DNA of 11,374 bases from contig JAHZBS010000069.1 of NCBI GenBank assembly GCA_019423265.1, forward strand, positions 1-11,374. Reading direction: 5' to 3'. The notes beneath the pieces are model-generated. The model was not told the origin of the DNA, did no database searches, and saw only the letters and a list, made by a program, of their open reading frames with translations. Source of the stretch: Clostridiales bacterium (GTDB lineage: Bacteria; Bacillota_A; Clostridia; Lachnospirales; Bianqueaceae). The position numbers and the translations under genes were made by a program. Positions 6,174 through 11,374 of the stretch are shown one piece after another (within the stretch, counting starts at the first letter, position 1; every line of letters starts with the position of its first letter).

Positions 6174-8564
6174 CTACTCCACCCCCCTGAAGAAATGGCC
6201 GCGCGTATAGGAAGATGGCCCACTGTGGGCGGCTTTTCCCTCCAGCGCGTACACATATGCCGTGAGCGTTCTGCTCACTTCCCCCGGCGCCTCCTCTAAG
6301 AAAAACATTCGAAGTCCATCCACCGGCAGATGCCGCAGCGCCTCCGGCTTATCGCCAAGCCAAATGGGATCGCTGCTATAGATGGTGCTATAGCAAAATT
6401 GACAGTGCCGCTCTACCGGAAGCTGCGCCCCTTTCCTGTCTCTGAGGTATGCTGAGACGGATCCCACCCCCGGAGCCGTCCTGCATCCCGCCGCATCCCT
6501 TGCAGGGCACTGTTCTGTTACCATGATTGGAATATGGCCATACACAAGGGCCGACGCCCCTTCCGGCCCCCCCAACTCCCGCAGTTCCCGCACATTCAGT
6601 TCCGGAGACAGAAGAAAGGATGCGGCTCCCTGCCTCTGCCAAAAACCAGCATGTTCTCGATTCATGATCCCAAATCCTGAATTTAGATGCAGCGGTTGAT
6701 CCATATCAAGAATCAGCTTAACCTGTCCAATATGGCAGGCTCCATAGCCTTGCACGCCGGCCTCCCCCCACCTTCGGAGCATGGCCAACATTGCATCCCG
6801 GTTTCTCTCTTGGCTGACAGCCGGAAGAACCGGACAGATCTCCACTTGATTTGTCTGCCCCCATGCTACCATCGGCTCCGCATCCTCCGGCCTGATGCGC
6901 TCCATCCTCGGAAAGATCCTTCGAATCCACGGAACACATTCAGCGGGAATCGCGCAAAATTGTTCGATACTGGAGATTTCCAGTTCAAGAAAGGGGGGCT
7001 GCCCCTCCGGACTTGTCCTGACGGCGGCTGGTTTGACTGCTGACTCCACAGCGGGAGTCCCATGCGCCGTGATGAGGCTCTCCAGCTTCTCAATGGCGTC
7101 TCTGCGCAGTCGATTCAAGGAGGACACCGGCACAAATATCTCTGTCTCCATCTCGACCGCCATCTCGTCAAGGCTGAAAGGCGTATCGCCGAGTTTCGAT
7201 AGAGACCGGCGGACGTCATCCTCCGTAATCGGCTGTCTCTCCGCCTTGGCTGGCACCGCTCCCCATACGGTTACGGCGCGATCTCCCTGGGCCACCCACA
7301 GCTCCATGGGGGTGCCCTCCTTGAGAACCGCTCTCATGGACACTCCCAGGCGCCGGGAAGGTTGTTTCTCCCGCAGCTCCTGGATCAGCTGGGCATCCGT
7401 CAGGCGAAAGACTTGCTGCCCCCTCTCAATCCCGGCTTTTAGGGGGATGCAGCACGTTCCCCTCTCTGATACGTTCTCAGGTCTCAATTGGTAGGATGGA
7501 TAGGGCGGCTTTTTCGTCCGGACCTCAATGACATCCCCCGGGTGCAGCGGTTGTAGTGGCTCAATCTGGCACAGGCCCTCCCGATCTCTCACTCTCGTCA
7601 CTGTCCCGGCAAGGAGCCCGCTATGTTTTGGATTCTCCAGATCAACCATTCCTTTTTTTCCGAAATAATACCCCTTTGAAAATCCGCCGCGGTTGTAGAG
7701 CTGCTGCAATCGCTCCCGATCCCCGGCCGTAACGGGATACGGTCTGCGGTTCTCTCCATAGTAATCCAGCGCCCTGCGGTATAGCTCCGTAACACCGGCA
7801 ACATAGGCGGGGCCCTTGAGCCTGCCCTCAATCTTTAGAGAGTGAACGCCGCTCGCCACAAGATCTCCTACAAAATCCAGCGAGCACATGTCTTTTAAAT
7901 TCAAGCGGTAGGCAGGCTCTTGGATTCCATTCCTCCGGGCGTCCACATATCCGTATGGCAAGCGGCAGGGCTGCGCACATCGGCCTCGATTTCCACTCCG
8001 CCCTCCGATCAGGGAGCTCATGAGACATCGGCCCGAATAACAGTAGCAGAGCGCTCCGTGGATAAAGACTTCTAGCTCCGTGCTCGTCTGTGCCCGCAGA
8101 ACACAAATTTCATCCAGCGACATCTCCCTGGCGAGCACGACGCGCTGGAATCCCTGGGTACTCAAAAACTCCACGCCGGCCTGATCGTGAACGCTCATCT
8201 GGGTACTGGCATGGAGTTCTAGCATCGGAAAACGGCGCCGCAGGTACGCAGCCACTCCTATATCCTGAAGGATAACGCCGGAGAATCCCATACCCGCGAT
8301 TTCCGCGGCAAAGGCCTCCAACCGCTCCCATTCTCTTTCTTTAATCAGCGTATTGAGGGTCAAATACGTCCTGACCCCTCGAAGGGTGCAGTATCGAACT
8401 GCCGCTTCCATCTCCCCAGTTGAAAAATTGCCCGCGCCCTGCCGGGCGTTAAATTGGCTGCCCCCGAGATACACTGCGTCGCAGCCTGCACCCACAGCCG
8501 CCTTTAAACAATCCATATCCCCCGCCGGGGAGAGCAGTTCTGGCAACCTCTCTCTATTATTCAT
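6174..8564 (-). CDS. U32 family peptidase-like protein (RlhA/TrhP-type RNA hydroxylation protein)
   Basis: A 796-aa protein of the long U32/DUF3656 type. The name 'peptidase' is historical: relatives in E. coli (RlhA for 23S rRNA C2501, TrhP for tRNA U34) and B. subtilis act in RNA hydroxylation. Seen: the N-terminal barrel start ELLSPAGDMDCLKAAVGAGCDAVYLGG trimmed here to LLSPAGDMDCLKAAVGAG; the U32 signature EVFIHGALCYCYSGRC (165-180), followed by C196 and C200 in GRCAQPC; SLKIEGRLK (242-250); a DUF3656-like stretch (about 405-495, ending SSLNRLRRDA); and a C-terminal Cys set (C686, C694, C721, C724) around DRKG. The Cys residues could hold an iron-sulfur cluster, which is an inference. ATG start, AAGGA site upstream, 8-bp overlap with zapA. 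Its TAG stop abuts the TTG of the SEDS gene. Which RNA it modifies cannot be told from sequence alone. Confidence 0.88.
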   Translation of the reverse strand: MNNRERLPELLSPAGDMDCLKAAVGAGCDAVYLGGSQFNARQGAGNFSTGEMEAAVRYCTLRGVRTYLTLNTLIKEREWERLEAFAAEIAGMGFSGVILQDIGVAAYLRRRFPMLELHASTQMSVHDQAGVEFLSTQGFQRVVLAREMSLDEICVLRAQTSTELEVFIHGALCYCYSGRCLMSSLIGGRSGNRGRCAQPCRLPYGYVDARRNGIQEPAYRLNLKDMCSLDFVGDLVASGVHSLKIEGRLKGPAYVAGVTELYRRALDYYGENRRPYPVTAGDRERLQQLYNRGGFSKGYYFGKKGMVDLENPKHSGLLAGTVTRVRDREGLCQIEPLQPLHPGDVIEVRTKKPPYPSYQLRPENVSERGTCCIPLKAGIERGQQVFRLTDAQLIQELREKQPSRRLGVSMRAVLKEGTPMELWVAQGDRAVTVWGAVPAKAERQPITEDDVRRSLSKLGDTPFSLDEMAVEMETEIFVPVSSLNRLRRDAIEKLESLITAHGTPAVESAVKPAAVRTSPEGQPPFLELEISSIEQFCAIPAECVPWIRRIFPRMERIRPEDAEPMVAWGQTNQVEICPVLPAVSQERNRDAMLAMLRRWGEAGVQGYGACHIGQVKLILDMDQPLHLNSGFGIMNREHAGFWQRQGAASFLLSPELNVRELRELGGPEGASALVYGHIPIMVTEQCPARDAAGCRTAPGVGSVSAYLRDRKGAQLPVERHCQFCYSTIYSSDPIWLGDKPEALRHLPVDGLRMFFLEEAPGEVSRTLTAYVYALEGKAAHSGPSSYTRGHFFRGVE

Positions 8565-8958
8565 TTTTTCCTTGTTCCTTGAAGCGCAGAATTTCTAACT
8601 GAAGCTCCTCCACCAATTCACGGTAATTCAAATTTTCTTGTTCCAAGCTCATCAGTTCATCCTGATATTCATCTAGCTTGTCTTCCAGCTCCTTGGATTT
8701 TTGCGTTAGCTCTTCCATCCGCTCCTGCTGAACCTGGACGTGCTCCAGGAGTTTCAAAAAATCATCGGCGACGTTGATGGAGGCCAACACTGCCACATAG
8801 TCCCGGCTAAGGCTCTGAGCGGACGTCATCTTTTGAATCTGCCGGATCTTCTCATCGATGTACATCGCCACCTGCTGCATATGCTCCTCCGATTCTTCTC
8901 CCATCAACTTGTACATATACCCGCCAATATTGACCTCGATTCTACGCTTTTCCCCCAT
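8557..8958 (-). CDS. zapA: Cell division protein ZapA
   Basis: ZapA binds FtsZ protofilaments and helps bundle and align the Z-ring at mid-cell. The protein (133 aa) has the ZapA N-terminal head, with the opening beta segment RIEVNIGGYMYKL and the helix EEHMQQVAMYIDEKI, then the conserved central helix DYVAVLASINVADDFLKL (about 53-70). A long charged coiled coil of about 60 residues follows (about 70-128). This long tail is typical of Firmicute ZapA and longer than in the E. coli protein. The ATG start has an AGGAGG site 6 nt upstream (8965-8970). The stop overlaps the start of the next gene in ATGAATAA (8 bp), so the U32 gene is likely translated by coupling. Linkage to SEDS and PBP genes downstream supports a division role. 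Confidence 0.9.
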   Translation of the reverse strand: MGEKRRIEVNIGGYMYKLMGEESEEHMQQVAMYIDEKIRQIQKMTSAQSLSRDYVAVLASINVADDFLKLLEHVQVQQERMEELTQKSKELEDKLDEYQDELMSLEQENLNYRELVEELQLEILRFKEQGKNE

Positions 8959-8997
8959 GCTGCGCCTCCTGTTCCTGCCACAACGGCATCTCTACAA

Positions 8998-10044
8998 TTA
9001 TAGTGATATTTGTCCAGCGCTGCCGGGCAATTCCCGATGAAAATATCGAAGACATGCGCTGGTGACAATCCTTCCCCTCGGGGTCCGCTGAATAAACCCT
9101 TGCTGCATCAAGTACGGCTCACATACATCCTCGATGGTCCCCGGATCCTCCCCTATGGTCGCCGCCAGGGTCTCCAAGCCCACCGGCCCGCCGTCAAACA
9201 TATCGATCATGGCCAACAGCATTTTTCGATCCACCGTATCGAGCCCATTGGGATCCACCTTCAGCGCGTTTAGCGCGTGCAGTGCGATCGCAAGGGTAAT
9301 ATTTCCGTCAAATTGAACTTGCGCGAAATCCCGCACCCGTTTCAACATTCGATTGGCCAGCCTGGGGGTTCCGCGGGATCGCCTGGCAATCTCCCCCGCT
9401 CCCTCATCATCGATCTCCACTTCCAGCTGTCTCGCGGACTGCTTCACAATCCGGACCAGCTCCTGCTCCGTGTAATACTCCATGTGGTGGATCATGCCGA
9501 ATCGATCCCGCAGCGGAGCGGAGAGCAAGCCCGCCCGTGTAGTAGCCCCCACCAGGGTAAAACGCGGCAAATCCAGGCGGATTGACTTGGCCGCAGGTCC
9601 CTTTCCGATCATGATGTCGATGGCAAAATCTTCCATAGCAGGATACAGGATCTCCTCTACCTGCCGGTTGAGACGGTGGATCTCATCGATAAATAGAACG
9701 TCGCCAGGGCCTAAGCTATTCAAGATGGCGGCCATGTCTCCCGGCCGTTCAATCGCCGGTCCCGTGGTCACTTTCATGTGGACTCCCATCTCGTGGGCGA
9801 TGATGCCGGCCAGCGTAGTCTTACCCAGGCCCGGCGGACCGTAAAGCAATACATGGTCCAGCGATTCGCCTCTCTTTTGCGCCGCTTGAATAAAGACGCG
9901 GAGAGTCTCCTTCACCTCTTCCTGCCCTATATAATCCTCAAAGCGCTTGGGGCGAAGGGTTTTTTCGATCTCATTGTCTTCCTGCTTAATGGAGACATCG
10001 ATGATCCGCTCAAAGCGATCGAGTTCCTTTTGAATATCTTCCAT
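8998..10044 (-). CDS. ruvB: Holliday junction branch migration ATPase RuvB
   Basis: RuvB is the hexameric AAA+ motor that pumps DNA through the RuvA-bound Holliday junction. I see Walker A GPPGLGKT, Walker B VLFIDE, sensor 1 GATTRAG, the arginine-finger segment LRDRFG, sensor 2 RGTPRLANR, and the C-terminal winged-helix region ending in [16 protein letters not shown]. The start is uncertain. I chose ATG at 10044 (348 aa, GAGGG about 8 nt upstream). The GTG at 10059 would add five residues and sits closer to the ruvA stop, but it has no good ribosome binding site. The N-terminus before [12 protein letters not shown] is about ten residues longer than in common RuvB proteins. The C-terminal tail after IVT also differs from the textbook sequence and is probably lineage-specific. 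zapA follows after 39 bp. Confidence 0.96.
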   Translation of the reverse strand: MEDIQKELDRFERIIDVSIKQEDNEIEKTLRPKRFEDYIGQEEVKETLRVFIQAAQKRGESLDHVLLYGPPGLGKTTLAGIIAHEMGVHMKVTTGPAIERPGDMAAILNSLGPGDVLFIDEIHRLNRQVEEILYPAMEDFAIDIMIGKGPAAKSIRLDLPRFTLVGATTRAGLLSAPLRDRFGMIHHMEYYTEQELVRIVKQSARQLEVEIDDEGAGEIARRSRGTPRLANRMLKRVRDFAQVQFDGNITLAIALHALNALKVDPNGLDTVDRKMLLAMIDMFDGGPVGLETLAATIGEDPGTIEDVCEPYLMQQGFIQRTPRGRIVTSACLRYFHRELPGSAGQISL

Positions 10045-10062
10045 ACCTTGTTCCCTCACTCA

Positions 10063-10677
10063 TCAGTACCCCGCCGACAAAAGTGTCAAGCTTTCTTTTA
10101 TCAAATCCTGTACGGACGCTTCCGGGCGCATAACCTGCCGCACGGCGGCGGCGGCATCCGCCTGCGCATATCCCAGAGATTCCAGCGCCAAAATCGCCTG
10201 CGCCGTTACCCCGGATTCTGTGATCGGCGAGGCGGAAGACGATCCCACCGGATCCGAGGACTCTGCCACCATTGAGACGCTGACCTTATCTTTTAGGTCG
10301 AGAATAATCCGCTGGGCGGTTTTGGGTCCGATGCCGCTAACTTTGCTCAGGGTCTTGTGATCTCCCTGGGCAATGGCTAGGATCACAGTCTCTGCCGATA
10401 AGACAGTCAGAATCGCCAGCGCGAATCTGGGCCCGACTCCATTGACATTGATCAACTGCCGGAATAGGGTGAGAACCTCCGGCTGCAAAAAGCCATACAG
10501 CGTCAGCGCATCCTCCCGCACATTTAGATACGTATACAGACAAAGCGTACTTCCAATTCCTTTTCGGAGCAATTCTTCATGGACAGGAGTAAAAATCTGG
10601 TATCCGATTCCATGATTCTCAAGGATCACCTGATTTTCCCCTATCTCCCTCAGCGTTCCCTCCACAAATGCAATCAT
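10063..10677 (-). CDS. ruvA: Holliday junction branch migration complex subunit RuvA
   Basis: RuvA (204 aa, normal length) binds the four-way Holliday junction as a tetramer and loads the RuvB motor for branch migration during recombinational repair. Visible layout: an N-terminal OB-fold (about residues 1-62) ending in the family signature NVREDALTLYGF; a domain with two helix-hairpin-helix motifs, VNGVGPR (about 78-84) and VSGIGPK (about 113-119); a flexible Ser-rich linker (about 138-156); and a C-terminal three-helix domain (about 157-204, ALESLGY) that contacts RuvB. The ATG start has a GGAGG site 4 nt upstream (10682-10686). The TGA stop lies 3 bp from the earliest possible ruvB start, so the pair is translationally coupled or nearly so, as usual for ruvAB. 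Confidence 0.96.
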   Translation of the reverse strand: MIAFVEGTLREIGENQVILENHGIGYQIFTPVHEELLRKGIGSTLCLYTYLNVREDALTLYGFLQPEVLTLFRQLINVNGVGPRFALAILTVLSAETVILAIAQGDHKTLSKVSGIGPKTAQRIILDLKDKVSVSMVAESSDPVGSSSASPITESGVTAQAILALESLGYAQADAAAAVRQVMRPEASVQDLIKESLTLLSAGY

Positions 10678-10729
10678 GTTTCCTCCATTCTGCCCACGGC
10701 CGGCAGCTCAGCGCGATTTCTCAAGGCGG

Positions 10730-11374
10730 TTATGACCGGATCTGCCCATCCCCATACACGACATATTTTGTCGCGGTCAATTCCTCTAATCCCATTGGGC
10801 CTGTGGCGTGAAGCTTCTGCGTGCTGATCCCAATCTCTGCGCCAAAGCCAAATTCCTCGCCGTCGGTAAAGCGGGTGGAGGCGTTGACATAGACTGCCGC
10901 CGCATCGATCTCCTGTAAAAATCGCTCTGCATTGGCGTAATTCTGTGTGATGATTGCCTCTGAGTGCCGGGTGTTGTATCGGTTGATATGTTGAATTGCC
11001 TCTCCGATGTCCCGCACAATTTTCACCGACATGATCAGATCTGTATACTCCGTGCCCCAATCCTCCTCGGTGGCCGGCTTCATACCTGGAACGAGTGCAA
11101 GGCTCTGCTCATCGCCCCGCAGCTCCACGCCTTTTTCCATAAGCGCCTTGGCAATGGCGGGCAGGTGGGAGGCCGCCGCTCTCTCGTGAACGAGAAGGCT
11201 CTCCGCAGCATTGCACACGCCAGGGCGCTGGGTTTTCGCGTTTACGGCGATGGACACGGCCATGGATAGATCCGCGCTTTCGTCCACAAAGATATGGCAA
11301 TTGCCCGTCCCTGTCTCAATGACGGGGATCGTTGCTTCATTGACCACGCTTTGAATCAGACCGGCGCCTCCCCG
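10730..11374 (-). CDS. proA: Gamma-glutamyl phosphate reductase (ProA), 3' part only
   Basis: ProA reduces gamma-glutamyl phosphate to glutamate-5-semialdehyde with NADPH, the second step of proline synthesis in the cytoplasm. The gene runs off the right edge. The window holds the last 214 residues of a family that is usually about 415 long, and the frame is open to the edge (it begins R-G-G-A-G-L-I-Q), so the true start is outside. Family marks seen: the segment [15 protein letters not shown], the catalytic-cysteine motif [12 protein letters not shown] (Cys about residue 54 of the visible part), and the typical C-terminal end [19 protein letters not shown]. An internal GTG at 11347 is not a real start because conserved sequence continues upstream of it. 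The stop is TAA. ruvA follows after 52 bp with no terminator, so the two are probably co-transcribed. proB would be expected further upstream (to the right), but this is not visible. Confidence 0.95.
   Translation of the reverse strand, partial: RGGAGLIQSVVNEATIPVIETGTGNCHIFVDESADLSMAVSIAVNAKTQRPGVCNAAESLLVHERAAASHLPAIAKALMEKGVELRGDEQSLALVPGMKPATEEDWGTEYTDLIMSVKIVRDIGEAIQHINRYNTRHSEAIITQNYANAERFLQEIDAAAVYVNASTRFTDGEEFGFGAEIGISTQKLHATGPMGLEELTATKYVVYGDGQIRS

Noticed and set aside
6895..7494. 199-codon plus-strand open frame inside the U32 gene
   Set aside because: No ribosome binding site, no recognisable domain, Ser/Arg-rich composition typical of the antisense of a GC-rich gene; the minus-strand frame carries the conserved U32 motifs.
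9277..10275. Plus-strand frames of 100-165 codons opposite ruvB and ruvA
   Set aside because: Antisense shadows of two well-conserved genes; no supporting signals.
10690..10706. CTGCC/GGCAG hairpin between proA and ruvA as a terminator
   Set aside because: Five-bp stem with no T-run; more likely chance, and the genes appear co-transcribed.

Overview
The window reads as a chromosomal segment of a low-redox Gram-positive Firmicute, most likely class Clostridia (Lachnospiraceae or a relative). The reasons are the gene order ruvA-ruvB-zapA-U32 peptidase-SEDS protein-short class B PBP, the strong AGGAGG-type ribosome binding sites, the use of TTG and GTG starts, and a secreted autolysin with PG_binding_1 repeats. 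This is an inference from gene content. No rRNA or other taxonomic marker is present. Every supported gene lies on the minus strand, so transcription runs from right to left.

Right part (11374 to 3320): the 3' half of proA (proline synthesis) is followed by ruvA and ruvB (Holliday junction branch migration), zapA (Z-ring accessory protein), a long RlhA-like U32 protein (probable RNA hydroxylation), a SEDS glycan polymerase (FtsW/RodA/SpoVE family) and a short class B penicillin-binding protein. Gaps are very short or the genes overlap: 52 bp proA-ruvA, 3 or 18 bp ruvA-ruvB depending on start, 39 bp ruvB-zapA, an 8-bp overlap zapA-U32, 0 bp U32-SEDS, and an overlap SEDS-PBP. I see no terminator between them. 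They are probably one transcription unit whose promoter lies beyond the right edge. The last two genes form a matched polymerase/transpeptidase pair for septal or lateral peptidoglycan.

Middle (3319 to 3066): an AT-rich intergenic region carries a probable extended -10 promoter and a perfect 6+6 inverted repeat over the -10/start-point region. It drives a separate gene, a 918-aa secreted autolysin. That protein has a signal peptide, an acidic Ser/Asp/Glu linker, an Amidase_2 domain, a glucosaminidase domain and four PG_binding_1 domains joined by Pro-rich and Thr/Ser-rich linkers. Two of the wall-binding modules are part of a recent DNA duplication with a 285-bp period. The domain order amidase-then-glucosaminidase recalls staphylococcal Atl, but with unrelated wall-binding repeats.

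Left part (308 to 1): there is no protein gene of normal size. It holds a strong intrinsic terminator for the autolysin, then a very good sigma-A-type promoter (TTGAAT-17-TATACT) and a short leader ending in an AGGAGG ribosome binding site in a small hairpin loop. The gene it serves must start just outside the left edge.

Most of the window is conventional housekeeping and cell-wall content, and I did not find a convincing new system. The items most worth a second look are the left-edge leader, the modular autolysin with its promoter dyad, the two competing starts of the PBP inside the SEDS gene, and the unproven role of the U32 protein in a division operon.
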